Below are positions 44,030 through 53,105 of a DNA stretch of 64,000 nt, in pieces; position 1 is the first letter of the stretch, and every line of letters starts with the position of its first letter. Below the pieces are notes generated by a model. The model was not told where the DNA came from, searched no databases, and saw only the letters and a program-made list of their open reading frames with translations. The translations under genes were made by a program, and so were the position numbers. Origin of the DNA: Blastocatellia bacterium (GTDB taxonomy: Bacteria; Acidobacteriota; Blastocatellia; Pyrinomonadales; Pyrinomonadaceae); assembly GCA_016789265.1 (NCBI GenBank), contig JAEUQK010000010.1:1-64000 (forward strand). Direction: 5' to 3'.

Positions 44030-45898
44030 TCAGGTTTCGCGGATTTTACTAAGCAATATCTGCTTCATTTTGGAGAGATCAAGATGTTCGGCAACGAGAT
44101 GACTTACCAATTCCGAATCCCCGGATTGTTCAGCCACGATCAGCTCTTGGCTGACTTCATGAATTCTGTTCTGGATCGCCATTGACCGCAGGGAAAACAA
44201 GCAATTCTCCGCATCATGAAATACTGCGTCCAGCACTTCGCCCTCGGCCCGTTTCGGCTCACCCATCATCAAGAGAGGCACGAGATCTTGGGCTATTTCG
44301 TCGCCAACTGTCGCATCAAGCAATGCCCCCAGATCAAGGGGTTCGCCTCGTCCGTCGATCTCAAAGATTGCCTGGAAGATAGAGGCAGAAGCGAGCGATT
44401 CGTAATCGCTTTCCTCAAGGATCGGCAGAACCATTTGACGCAATTCTGTGTCATGAACCAACAATTCCAATAGGTGCTGCTCCGCGACGGTTATTTTGGC
44501 CTGCGTTGCACGTTTTATCTCGCGTTTTATCGTGTCGGGCGAAGCTTGTTGGCCGTTTTTGACGGTGCGCCATAGGTCGCGTTTCAGTCCGGTGTCGTCC
44601 ACCCGGAAAAAATCCATTGCCTGGTCAAAACTTTCCCGCTTCTGTATCGGATTCTTGATCGCCGAAAGGACCGGCATCAGGTCCTCGATCGCCTCGGCCT
44701 TCTGCTTTGGGTTAGCAACAGAGCGTCCGCGAACTGCAGCGTCGAAGGCGAAATTCAGGAAGGGAAGTGCGCGGCCGCGAGCTTGATTATAGGCGTCTGG
44801 ACCATTGGCGCGAATAAAATCGTCTGGATCCTGTCCCGCCGGCAGGACCAAGACCTTTATCTCGAAATCCTGCGGCAAAAGCTCTTCGATCGCTCGCCGG
44901 GCAGCTTTGATGCCGGCCGTGTCGCCGTCGTAGTTGATAACGACCTTTTTGGTAAACCGGCTCAACAACTTAGATTGTTCGGAAGTGAATGCCGTGCCCA
45001 AACTTGCTGCAACATTGGTGATACCGAATTGGTACAAGGCGATCAGGTCAAGATAACCTTCGACCAGGATAGCGAATTTCTTTTGTCTTATAGCTTCTTT
45101 CGACTGGAACAGGCCATAAAGATGTTGCCCTTTTACGTATGCAGGCGTCTCGGGGGAATTGAGATATTTCGGCTGATCGTCGCCCATCGCGCGGGCGCCG
45201 AAGGCGACCGGGTTGCCGTTAACATCCAGCACCGGGAACATTATCCGCCCGCGAAAACGGTCAAAAACGCGTTCTTTTTCCTCGTTTACCGAAACAAGTC
45301 CGCTTTGCTCGATCAGTTTTTCGTCTGCACCCTTTTCTTTCAGGTGGTTTAGCAGCGAATCCCACGTATCCGGCGAATAACCGATTCGAAACTGCTTGAT
45401 GATCTCGTCGGTTATGCCCCGCTCGTACAGATATTCCTGGGCTTCCTTTGCCTTTTGACTTTTCCCTTTTGCCTTTTTACTTGCTGCTTGCAGCTCGGTT
45501 TCCCAAAACTCGAGCGCGAGCTTGTTTAGCTCGATGACCTGTTCCGAAAGGTGCTTCTTTTCTTCTTTTCTTTGCTTGTTTTGCTCGTACTGGCGATCAT
45601 CGATCGGTTCCGGCAGCGACACACCCGTCATTTCAGCTACTCGTTGGATCGCCTCCGGAAAATTCAACCCTTCCATCTCCATCAAGAAAGTGAACGCGTT
45701 TCCGCCCTTTCCGCAGCCAAAACACTTATAAAACCCTTTTGCCGGATTCACCGAAAACGAAGGTGTCTTTTCCTGATGAAACGGGCAGCACGCCATCCAG
45801 TTCGCACCCTTTTTCTTGAGCGGCGCGTACGGCTCGATTATCCGCACCAGATCGGCCCGGTCTTTTAAGTCGTCAATGAAATATTGGTCGTAGAGCAC
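44030..45898 (-). CDS. dnaG: DNA primase
   Basis: 622 residues from GTG 45898. CHC2 zinc finger CPFHQEKTPSFSVNPAKGFYKCFGCGKGG; catalytic core with VFDRFRGRIMFPVLDVNGNPVAFGAR; Toprim motifs VEGYLDLIALYQFGITN and VINYDGDTAGIKAARR; a C-terminal helicase-binding region. It makes RNA primers for replication. An extra Lys-rich stretch (SKKAKGKSQKAKEAQ, near residues 135-155) is encoded by a reiterated word repeat. It begins 3 bases after the upstream gene, so co-translation is likely. Confidence 0.97.
   Translation of the reverse strand: MLYDQYFIDDLKDRADLVRIIEPYAPLKKKGANWMACCPFHQEKTPSFSVNPAKGFYKCFGCGKGGNAFTFLMEMEGLNFPEAIQRVAEMTGVSLPEPIDDRQYEQNKQRKEEKKHLSEQVIELNKLALEFWETELQAASKKAKGKSQKAKEAQEYLYERGITDEIIKQFRIGYSPDTWDSLLNHLKEKGADEKLIEQSGLVSVNEEKERVFDRFRGRIMFPVLDVNGNPVAFGARAMGDDQPKYLNSPETPAYVKGQHLYGLFQSKEAIRQKKFAILVEGYLDLIALYQFGITNVAASLGTAFTSEQSKLLSRFTKKVVINYDGDTAGIKAARRAIEELLPQDFEIKVLVLPAGQDPDDFIRANGPDAYNQARGRALPFLNFAFDAAVRGRSVANPKQKAEAIEDLMPVLSAIKNPIQKRESFDQAMDFFRVDDTGLKRDLWRTVKNGQQASPDTIKREIKRATQAKITVAEQHLLELLVHDTELRQMVLPILEESDYESLASASIFQAIFEIDGRGEPLDLGALLDATVGDEIAQDLVPLLMMGEPKRAEGEVLDAVFHDAENCLFSLRSMAIQNRIHEVSQELIVAEQSGDSELVSHLVAEHLDLSKMKQILLSKIRET
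45446..45490. repeat. Reiterated-word repeat inside dnaG, in frame
   Basis: Plus strand CCTTTGCCTTTTGACTTTTC followed by CCTTTTGCCTTTTTACTTGC is a run of CCTTTTGa/c words like those that make up the spacer palindromes. It encodes the Lys-rich insert of DnaG (KKAKGKSQKAKEAQ) and keeps the frame. It lies between the zinc domain and the catalytic core, a linker that tolerates length change. Confidence 0.6.
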
Positions 45899-45901
45899 TG
45901 A

Positions 45902-46600
45902 TTAAGGAAGATACCAGTATTCTACGACAGGTTCATCGTGGTTTGAAGGTCTCTGAAATGCTGCCGAGAACGTTCGGAGCTTGGAACGAGGGATTCCATA
46001 TTGACTTGCGAGCCTTCGAGCGATCGCCGCAGCTTTCACACGGGCCTTTTTCGATGAGTTTCCACGGACGACTATGTTGCCGCGCGCCTTAGGATTATCT
46101 TTGAGCAATGACGCGAATACAGCGCGCTCGTCGATTGCGGGTCAGATTTGGGCTCCGAACTTCGTCTCGACGGTCAAAACGAACGGCTCTTTTCGCTCAG
46201 CAGGAAGTTCAAACGTCCGGAGTTCCGCTTCAAATTTCGGAGTCTCAGCTCCCGGCGAAACCTGCCATAACTGAACAAGGCGACCGCGGTGACTGTCGGA
46301 ACGAACAAAATGTAAGGACCTTTGATCGATTCCACGCCACTTTGAATGGGCTTTTATTATCTCTTGGACAATTACACCCTCGTGGCGATCGTTGGCTGAT
46401 GTGTGAACCGCCACCAATCCTACGGCCTGCGGCACCGCGCGCAACTCGGCGAAAAACACATCCAGCCGACCCAGAAGCTCATCGCAAGCTAAACGGCCGA
46501 ATTCGTCAACTAAAACGGCTTGCGGGCTCTGTTGTCCGCTGACGGCGGCCGCGAACAGTAAAGATAGAAATGCGAACGGAAGTATCTTCCGTCGATTCAT
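45902..46600 (-). pseudogene. Secreted two-domain protein interrupted by an in-frame TGA
   Basis: From ATG 46600 a signal peptide (MNRRKILPFAFLSLLFAAAV) leads into VDEFGRLACDELLGRLDVFFAELR and on to VETKFGAQI, then TGA at 46144-46142. The same frame continues without a shift through PAIDERAVFASLLKDNPKARGNIVVRGNSSKKARVKAAAIARRLASQYGIPRSKLRTF to a TAA at 45904-45902. The second part repeats features of the first, so the whole looks like one protein of 232 codons with one nonsense codon. A GTG at 46621 overlapping the mutS2 stop is another possible start. Readthrough or selenocysteine cannot be excluded. Confidence 0.65.
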
Positions 46601-46617
46601 TTTTTTATTGCGTCGAG

Positions 46618-49116
46618 TCACAGCCGCAGTTCAGCGATCGTAGCACCGTTGCCGCCTTGATCGGACGATGCAAAGGCGAAGCGTTCGACGAGTTCGTGGT
46701 TCTTTAGAAAATGATGTACGAAGTTCTTAAGAGCGCCGGTGCCGAAGCCGTGTATGATGCGCACGCGCGGCAGCGATGCCATGTAGGCTTCGTCGATAAA
46801 GCGGTCGAGTTCGTAGTCGGCCTCGGCGGTCGTTTTGCCGATCAGGTTCAGCTCGGCCGGCACGTCGGGCGAGTCGATCGGCTTGGATATGCTCGTCGAC
46901 GGGTGCGATGAGCCCTTACTCACGTTCGGGCTGCTGACACCTGCCGGTCGCAGATCTGCGATCTTTTGGCGGAGCCGCATTCCGCCGACGAGTACTTCAG
47001 CGGTGTCTTTGTCCATCTTTTCGACCGTGCCGACATTGCCGAAGGACGTGATGACTTTCGAACCGACAGCAATAGACTGGCCTGCAGGCTTCCCGTCTGC
47101 ATCGGCTTCGCCAAAAGCCGAAACTCCGTCTTCGAATGTCGAGTTCAATGCACTCGGGGACGCGTGCGTTCCAGACTGGACCTTCGACATCACAGTCCGG
47201 TTGAGCTCGGCTTTGCGTGCGGAACGTTCCTTTTCGAGCTTGTTTTTCAACGCCTTGTCTTCGATCGATTCGAGAAAAGCATTTGATTGTCGGTCGAATG
47301 ATTCGACAGATTCGGCAAGCGTTTTCTCAAACTGCTTTTGGCGTTCTTTCTCCTTCTTTATGGCTTCGACCTCGAGGCCGGCGTATTTCATCGCGGTCGC
47401 CTCGCGTTCTTCTTCAAGGGCGATGCGAAGGTCTTCGGCCTGCTTCGTTTCGGTCGAAAGTTTTCGCAAGTAAGCCTCGGCCAGTTGGGCAGAAATATCA
47501 AGGTTCTCCCGCGCATTTTCGATGACCTCGTCCTTGATGCCAAAACGCCGGGCGATCTCTATTCCCGACGATGCACCGGCAAGGCCAAGTAGTAAACGGT
47601 AAGTCGGCTGCAGGGTTTTCTCGTCAAACTCGACCGAGGCGTTTACTACATTCGGGTCATTTGCTGCGTAGATCTTCAGCCCGCGATAGTGCGTAGAGGC
47701 GATGACTTGCGCGCCTTGTCTTCGGAAATGATCGACTATCGCCACGCCAAGTGCTGAGCCTTCCTCGGGATCGGTGCCGGTCCCCGCTTCGTCAAGCAAC
47801 ACCAGCGACGGCGCCACGCAATCGCGGATCATCCCAGCGATGTTCGACATATGCGAAGAAAAGGTTGAAAGGTTTGCCGAAAGCGATTGATGATCGCCGA
47901 TGTCGGCCAAAACAGATCGGTAAAATGGGATCTTTGCGGCTTTCGCCGGAACAGGCAATCCGGATATTGCCATCAGTGAAAGCAGGCCGGCGGTTTTAAG
48001 AACGACGGTCTTTCCGCCGGCGTTTGCTCCCGAGATGATCATGACGGAGCGGTCACGGGTCAGGGCGAAGCTCGACGGCACAATGCCGGAACCGCCTGTG
48101 AGCGCGGGCGTGCGGTCCGTCGACTTTTTCCCATCTTTCCGGCCCCCCGCTGACGCAGGGGGTTCTGACATGGCTCTCAAATTCTCTTCTAATAACGGAT
48201 GCCGGGCGTCTGTCAGGTCCAACGAACCATCGTCGGAAATATCGGGAACGATCGCGTTGAATCTACGTGCGAATTCGACCTTAGCCTTGATGAAATCGAG
48301 CTCGGCAACTGCGTCAACGGCTGCTTCTATTGCAGGTAACTGTTCGCGAAGCGACTCGGTCAGCTCGAAAAGGATTCGGGCGACCTCGCGCTCCTCTTTG
48401 CCCTTTAGATTTTGAAGCTCGTTGTTCGCCTCGATCGCGTCGAGAGGTTCGACGAACACGGTCGCACCGCTCGATGAAAATCCATGAGCAACGCCGCCGA
48501 CCTTTCCGCGGAAATCCGATTTCACAGGTATCACAAACCGGTCGTTTCTCATCGTGACGATCTGATCCTGTATTGCGTCGCCCGCGGAACGCATGACAGA
48601 TTCGAGCGATTTGGTCAGACGTGTCCGCTGGTTCGATATCTCACGCCGAATTGCTGCAAGTTCCGGCGAAGCGGAATCGTCGATCTCGCCGCCGGCAAGG
48701 ATCTTTTTGTTGATCTTCTCGATGGTCGCAAAAAGTACGGGCGGAATATTTTCCACTATGGACCAAATGCCCGGTGCAAATTCCTTTTCGGGCTGCACAA
48801 GCGAACGGGCGAACAACGCCTGGTTGCAGACACGCGTGATCTCAAGAAGTAAATTCGGTTCGAGCGTCGCGTTCTTGATCTTTAAAATTGCAACGGCGTC
48901 CGATGGATCCTGAAGTCCGCTGAATGACCACGACACCTGTTTGTCCTCGTTAAGGAGAATGGTTTCGGAAACGCAAGCGAGAGCTTTCTCGAGTTCCGAT
49001 CTATTGGTGATCGGCCGCAGATCGGCAAACCGCTCCTCTCCCATCGGGGTCTGCGCATTTCGACTGACCAGTTCGAGTAGTCGTTCGTATTCAAGTGTTT
49101 CTAGCGAGAAACTCAT
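46618..49116 (-). CDS. mutS2: Endonuclease MutS2
   Basis: 832 residues from ATG 49116 (MSFSLETLEYERLLELVSRNAQTPMGEERF); the start is fixed by an ATGA overlap with the upstream gene and by AAGG five bases before it. ATPase domain: Walker A SGANAGGKTVVLKTAG, then DIGDHQSLSANLSTFSSHM, LVLLDEAGTGTDPEEGSALG and STHYRGLK. Coiled-coil and KOW-like parts follow, and the C-terminal Smr nuclease domain has LNLIGKTTAEADYELDRFIDEA and RIIHGFGTGALKNFV. It suppresses recombination and acts in ribosome rescue in some bacteria. It contains an in-frame repeat insertion before the Walker A motif. Confidence 0.95.
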   Translation of the reverse strand: MSFSLETLEYERLLELVSRNAQTPMGEERFADLRPITNRSELEKALACVSETILLNEDKQVSWSFSGLQDPSDAVAILKIKNATLEPNLLLEITRVCNQALFARSLVQPEKEFAPGIWSIVENIPPVLFATIEKINKKILAGGEIDDSASPELAAIRREISNQRTRLTKSLESVMRSAGDAIQDQIVTMRNDRFVIPVKSDFRGKVGGVAHGFSSSGATVFVEPLDAIEANNELQNLKGKEEREVARILFELTESLREQLPAIEAAVDAVAELDFIKAKVEFARRFNAIVPDISDDGSLDLTDARHPLLEENLRAMSEPPASAGGRKDGKKSTDRTPALTGGSGIVPSSFALTRDRSVMIISGANAGGKTVVLKTAGLLSLMAISGLPVPAKAAKIPFYRSVLADIGDHQSLSANLSTFSSHMSNIAGMIRDCVAPSLVLLDEAGTGTDPEEGSALGVAIVDHFRRQGAQVIASTHYRGLKIYAANDPNVVNASVEFDEKTLQPTYRLLLGLAGASSGIEIARRFGIKDEVIENARENLDISAQLAEAYLRKLSTETKQAEDLRIALEEEREATAMKYAGLEVEAIKKEKERQKQFEKTLAESVESFDRQSNAFLESIEDKALKNKLEKERSARKAELNRTVMSKVQSGTHASPSALNSTFEDGVSAFGEADADGKPAGQSIAVGSKVITSFGNVGTVEKMDKDTAEVLVGGMRLRQKIADLRPAGVSSPNVSKGSSHPSTSISKPIDSPDVPAELNLIGKTTAEADYELDRFIDEAYMASLPRVRIIHGFGTGALKNFVHHFLKNHELVERFAFASSDQGGNGATIAELRL
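48088..48168. repeat. Palindromic repeat inserted in frame in mutS2
   Basis: Arms GGAACCGCCTGTGAGCGCGGGCG (48088-48110) and CCCCCCGCTGACGCAGGGGGTTCTGA (48143-48168) are approximate inverse copies. They encode SEPPASAGG and PALTGGSG on either side of RKDGKKSTDRT in MutS2. In the family, the segment RHPLLEENLRA normally runs almost directly into the strand before Walker A (here GIVPSSFALTRDRSVMIISG), so about 28 residues appear to be an insertion. Confidence 0.65.
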
Positions 49117-49505
49117 AAGAACCTTGCTCGTATTTCCGGCGTCGGCATCATGCACGCGTCTTGCCTTCCAAAAAGGCGATATCGATATTTGGCGAAAAGT
49201 TTATAAAAGACGTCGCGGATCGGCCTCGGTACGACAGTAAATACGTAGCTCCAGGACCAGATCCCATCCAGATGCCTGGCGATCTGCAATGCGCCGGCCG
49301 AATGCGTGTATGCCTTATCATCCTCAACTACGACTATCGAATCGGTTTTGGAGGTGTCGATCCCGTGTTTAGCGATCAATTCCTCGCCGATCTCGGACTG
49401 GAGCGGTGCAAATTTGAAGTAGCCGTTCCTGTCACGTTCAATAATAAAATTGACCGACGCATTGCAGAAATTGCAGACACCGTCGAAAAGAACGATCGCT
49501 CCCAT
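49113..49505 (-). CDS. DCC-family thioredoxin-like protein (DUF393)
   Basis: 130 residues from ATG 49505 (MGAIVLFDGVCNFCNASVNFIIERDRNGYFKFAPLQSEIGEELI). The motif DGVCNFC is the DxxCxxC that names the family. RPIRDVFYKLFAKYRYRLFGRQDACMMPTPEIRARFL is the typical C-terminal half. Thought to be a thiol-disulfide oxidoreductase; substrates are unknown. Its TGA overlaps the mutS2 ATG (ATGA), so the two are translationally coupled. Confidence 0.9.
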   Translation of the reverse strand: MGAIVLFDGVCNFCNASVNFIIERDRNGYFKFAPLQSEIGEELIAKHGIDTSKTDSIVVVEDDKAYTHSAGALQIARHLDGIWSWSYVFTVVPRPIRDVFYKLFAKYRYRLFGRQDACMMPTPEIRARFL

Positions 49506-49608
49506 GGTGTGATTGTATCTCAAACGCGATATCGAGCCGTAACAAGAAAAAGATTACATGCGTGATTTCGGATAGTTCGGCGGCGAAGTTGGTACTAAAC
49601 TCACTTTC

Positions 49609-50706
49609 ATGATGAAGGGGTCGAGATCAAAAACGACAGAGACGGTTGATTGGCGATGGGCCATCATTCGTGATCGAAAGGCAGAGTTTGACGGGGCATT
49701 CTATTTTGCCGTAAAGACCACAGGCGTTTTTTGCCGGCCCTCGTGCAAGGCCCGGACGCCAAGGCAGGAAAATGTCGCCTTTTACGATTCGATAGCCGAC
49801 GCCGAACGGGCCGGATTTCGAGCCTGCCTCAGGTGCAAGCCTAAGAACGAGTATCACGCCGGACCCGAGGCCCAATTGATCAAGCGAGCCTTCGTCCTGA
49901 TCGAAGATCCTGAGAACGAGTTTCTGACCATCGATCGGTTGAGCAAAGGTCTCGGGGTGAGTGCAGGGCATTTGCAGAAAACCTTTCGAAAGGTTCTTGG
50001 TCTTACGCCAAAGGAAGTAATGAACCTGAAGCGACTTGCGGTTTTCAGAAAGAACGTTGCCGGGTCGGATGTCACAACGTCGCTTTACGACAGCGGTTTC
50101 GGTTCAAGCCGCGCACTTTATGAAAAGGCAGGCGAGACACTCGGAATGACTCCCGCCACTTATAAAAAGGGAGGCAAAGACATGCACATTTTTTACACGG
50201 TCGCCGATTCGAAACTCGGCAAACTAATGGTTGCGGCAACAGGTAAGGGCGTCTGCTCAGTTAGCTTTGGCGAGACGGCCGAAGAACTTGAACGTGAACT
50301 TCGAAAAGAGTTTTGGGCGGCAACGTTCGAACGCGATGACAGGAATCTGAAGGAAACCGTTCGCACGATATTAACGAGCCTCGACGGCGAAAAGGCGATC
50401 CTTTCGCTGCCGCTTGATCTGCGGGCCAGTGCCTTTCAGATGCGCGTTTGGTCTGAGCTTAGAAAGATCCCCTATGGAGAAACGCGTTCTTACAGCGAGA
50501 TCGCAAGGTCACTCGGAAATTCAAAAGCGGTGCGGGCGGTCGCCCGAGCTTGCGCTACAAATCCTGTGGCCCTGGTAAACCCTTGTCACCGGGTGATAGC
50601 GGCAGACGGAAAACTGAGCGGCTATCGATGGGGCATAGACAGAAAGGAACAGCTCCTTAAGCAAGAAAAGGCCGCGGGCGAATTTTCTAAAGGTAAGGCT
50701 GCGTGA
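49609..50706 (+). CDS. ada: Ada-type regulator and methylated-DNA-protein cysteine methyltransferase
   Basis: 365 residues, full three-part Ada. Zinc and phosphotriester-repair domain with Cys42, Cys46, Cys73 and Cys76 (VFCRPSCKAR and ACLRCKP). AraC-type helix-turn-helix region (LTIDRLSKGLGVSAGHLQKTFRKVLGLTPKEVMNLKRL and SGFGSSRALYEKAGETLGMTPATYKKGG). O6-methylguanine methyltransferase domain with RKIPYGETRSYSEIARSLG and the active-site VNPCHRVIAADGKLSGYRWG. It repairs alkylated DNA and activates the adaptive response. Divergent from the mutS2 cluster. Confidence 0.95.
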   Translation: MMKGSRSKTTETVDWRWAIIRDRKAEFDGAFYFAVKTTGVFCRPSCKARTPRQENVAFYDSIADAERAGFRACLRCKPKNEYHAGPEAQLIKRAFVLIEDPENEFLTIDRLSKGLGVSAGHLQKTFRKVLGLTPKEVMNLKRLAVFRKNVAGSDVTTSLYDSGFGSSRALYEKAGETLGMTPATYKKGGKDMHIFYTVADSKLGKLMVAATGKGVCSVSFGETAEELERELRKEFWAATFERDDRNLKETVRTILTSLDGEKAILSLPLDLRASAFQMRVWSELRKIPYGETRSYSEIARSLGNSKAVRAVARACATNPVALVNPCHRVIAADGKLSGYRWGIDRKEQLLKQEKAAGEFSKGKAA

Positions 50707-50763
50707 ACGTGCCGAATAACGATATTTCACGATGTGATCAATTAATAAATATGAGGGAATAAT

Positions 50764-51228
50764 ATGAGTTATAAAGTAGTGCCGATCTCACAAGAGATCA
50801 CCAACGAAGCCAGGAAAACACTGGTCTCTCCCCAATATAAGAGCTTTGCGGCGACGGTCAGTTTGGCAAATGGTTATGGGCCGTGCAGAAGCTGCTTGCG
50901 TGTATTCGATCAGGGAAACGAACGGCGCATCGGATTCACATTCAATGCGTTTGAGGGACTTTCGACCTTGCCCGATCCAGGGCCGGTCTTTGTTCACGAA
51001 CACGAATGTGAGGCGTTTGACCGAGAGGGATTTCCCGTAGACATTCTTGGATTGCCAATCTACTTGGAGGCATTTGGCAGGGAAAGCGATCTCGCCAAAC
51101 GAATAAGGATGGACCCGGATAGAATAGAGATCCAGATCGATGATCTCTTTGCGATGGATGAGGTCCGGTTCATCAATCTCAGAAATGCCGAGGCTGGATG
51201 TTTTATTGCGAGGGTCGAAAGGCTTTGA
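50764..51228 (+). CDS. DUF1203 family protein
   Basis: 154 residues. The conserved core PCRSCLRVFDQGNERRIGFTFNAFEGLSTLPDPGPVFVHEHECEAFDREGFPVDI is typical of DUF1203, with a CRxCL pair and PGPVFVHExxCE. No biochemical role is established for the family. It lies 57 bases after ada in the same direction; a GAGGGAATAAT ribosome-binding site precedes it. Functional link to ada is only positional. Confidence 0.85.
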   Translation: MSYKVVPISQEITNEARKTLVSPQYKSFAATVSLANGYGPCRSCLRVFDQGNERRIGFTFNAFEGLSTLPDPGPVFVHEHECEAFDREGFPVDILGLPIYLEAFGRESDLAKRIRMDPDRIEIQIDDLFAMDEVRFINLRNAEAGCFIARVERL

Positions 51229-51367
51229 GTTTCAAATCTCCACTTCGTAAGTTTTTGTAAAGGTTTCGGCTCGCAATTGGTTTCACTTTTGCAATCCGAA
51301 ACTTTTCGATTATCCTCTCCGTAAGCTAAACTCAAGTTCCAGTTTTCTACATTAAGCCTAATTAGTT

Positions 51368-53062
51368 ATGAAATCAAAGCTCGTTTTGTACGCTTTTGCG
51401 GCGATCGGTTTGCTTTTCGGCGTATCTGTATCTGCACAGTCTTATGCGATCACCAACGCAAAGATCGTCACGGTTTCAGGTGCGACGATCGAAAAAGGAA
51501 CGGTCGTCGTTCGTGACGGACTGATCGAGTCTGTTGGTCCAGATGCCCGTGTTCCGGCCGATGCTCAGGTGTTCGACGGCACCGGATTGACGGTCTATCC
51601 GGGGTTCACCGATGCCTTTTCGAATCTCGGGCTCGCGGCACCGGCACGGCCGACAACAGGCGGCGGCCCCGGAGGAGGTGGCGGCGGGCAGGCAGCGGCT
51701 GCGGCAGCGGCGGCACAGGCTCCATCGTCGAATTCGAACTATCCGGCGGGCTTGCGTCCCGAATATTCGACGATCGACGACGTTCGTGCCGGTGAATCAC
51801 AGTTTGACGCAAATCGAAATGCGGGCTTCACGACCGCACTTTCAGTTGGCCGTGAACGCATCTTCAATGGCCAATCCGCACTGATCGACCTTGCCGGTGA
51901 TTCCGTTTCGGAGATGACCGTAAAGTCGCCTGTGGCTATGCACATCTCGTTCTCGACCATACCTGGGCAGTATCCAGGCTCGCTGCTTGGCACATTTTCG
52001 GCGTTGCGTCAGATGTTCAACGACGCCAGGCGTTTGGACGAGTTGAACAAGATGTATGCAGCTAATCCCAAGGGGATGAAGCGTCCGGAAGCAGACAAGT
52101 CGCTCGAAGCACTGATCCCGGTGTTAAATCGCCAAATGACTGTCGTGTTCAACGCAAATCAAGAGAACGAAATTGCCCGTGCTCTTGACCTGGCAAAGGA
52201 ATATAACCTGAAAGCTATCATCGCGGGCGGTCAGGAAGCTGACAAATTCATAAACAGGCTCAAGTCTCAAGACGTCGCGGTACTGCTCTCGCTGAACTTC
52301 CCGAAACGCACGGCGGCTGCAAATCCCGACGCTGATCCTGAAAGCCTCGAAACGCTGCGATTCAGGGCAAATGTGCCGAAGGTCGCTGGGAAATTGGCTG
52401 CGGCTGGGGTGAAGTTCGCGTTTCAGAGCGGCGGAGCCACAAGCGTCAACGATTTTTTCACGTCGATCAATCGTTCGACCGAGAACGGACTTTCCAAGGA
52501 CGCTGCAGTCCGGGCAATGACTCTCGCTCCGGCCGAGATCTTTGGCGTTTCGGACCGGATGGGCTCGGTCGAGGCTGGAAAGATCGCAAATCTTACAGTC
52601 GTAAAAGGTGATCTCTTTGCCAATCAGCGGACGATAACCCACGTCTTTGTTGACGGGAAATTATTTGAACCGAAGGCTCCGGAACCGCCCGCCGGACGCG
52701 GTCCGGGAGGCCGCGGGCCGCAAAGAACAGACGGTGCTGCTTCTGAATCGAACGGCGGACCGGCAAACGTCGGCGGGACGTATTCGATCTCGATCCAGAC
52801 ACCTGATGGCGGAATAACGGGTTCTCTGAATATCGTTCAAACGGGTTCGACGTTGACGGGCACAATGACGACTGACCTTGGTTCGGTACCTCTTCGTGAT
52901 GGCCGCGTCACCGCAAACGGAATGAGTTTTGCGGGAACCGTATCGGTCGGCGGCCAATCCATCGATTTCACGGTTCAGGCCGCCGTTTCGGGAAATCAAC
53001 TCTCGGGCAGCGTTACCTCTGCAATGGGGTCGATGCCGATGACGGGTACAAAGAATCCATAG
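51368..53062 (+). CDS. Secreted amidohydrolase-fold protein lacking metal ligands (first of three)
   Basis: 564 residues with a signal peptide (KLVLYAFAAIGLLFGVSVSAQS). The amidohydrolase composite domain is clear (YAITNAKIVTVSGATIEKGTVVVRDGLIESVG and, late, ADKFINRL, APAEIFGVSDRMGSVEAGKIANLTVVKGD). The usual HxH after PGFxDA is replaced by PGFTDAFSNLG, and later His/Asp ligands are also missing, so it is probably not a metal-dependent hydrolase. It has a Gly/Ala-rich low-complexity loop near residues 97-118 and an extra beta-rich C-terminal domain of about 100 residues. Heads a three-gene tandem set. Confidence 0.9.
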   Translation: MKSKLVLYAFAAIGLLFGVSVSAQSYAITNAKIVTVSGATIEKGTVVVRDGLIESVGPDARVPADAQVFDGTGLTVYPGFTDAFSNLGLAAPARPTTGGGPGGGGGGQAAAAAAAAQAPSSNSNYPAGLRPEYSTIDDVRAGESQFDANRNAGFTTALSVGRERIFNGQSALIDLAGDSVSEMTVKSPVAMHISFSTIPGQYPGSLLGTFSALRQMFNDARRLDELNKMYAANPKGMKRPEADKSLEALIPVLNRQMTVVFNANQENEIARALDLAKEYNLKAIIAGGQEADKFINRLKSQDVAVLLSLNFPKRTAAANPDADPESLETLRFRANVPKVAGKLAAAGVKFAFQSGGATSVNDFFTSINRSTENGLSKDAAVRAMTLAPAEIFGVSDRMGSVEAGKIANLTVVKGDLFANQRTITHVFVDGKLFEPKAPEPPAGRGPGGRGPQRTDGAASESNGGPANVGGTYSISIQTPDGGITGSLNIVQTGSTLTGTMTTDLGSVPLRDGRVTANGMSFAGTVSVGGQSIDFTVQAAVSGNQLSGSVTSAMGSMPMTGTKNP

Positions 53063-53105
53063 TCAGTTTGATCGTTTTCGTAAACAGAAAAGCGAAGGAA
53101 AGAAT

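Noticed and set aside
46105..46141. Bacterial selenocysteine insertion element after the in-frame TGA
   Set aside because: A weak GAC/GTC stem with a possible GCG/CGC extension is visible but lacks a convincing apical loop. Kept only as a possibility within the finding on this gene.
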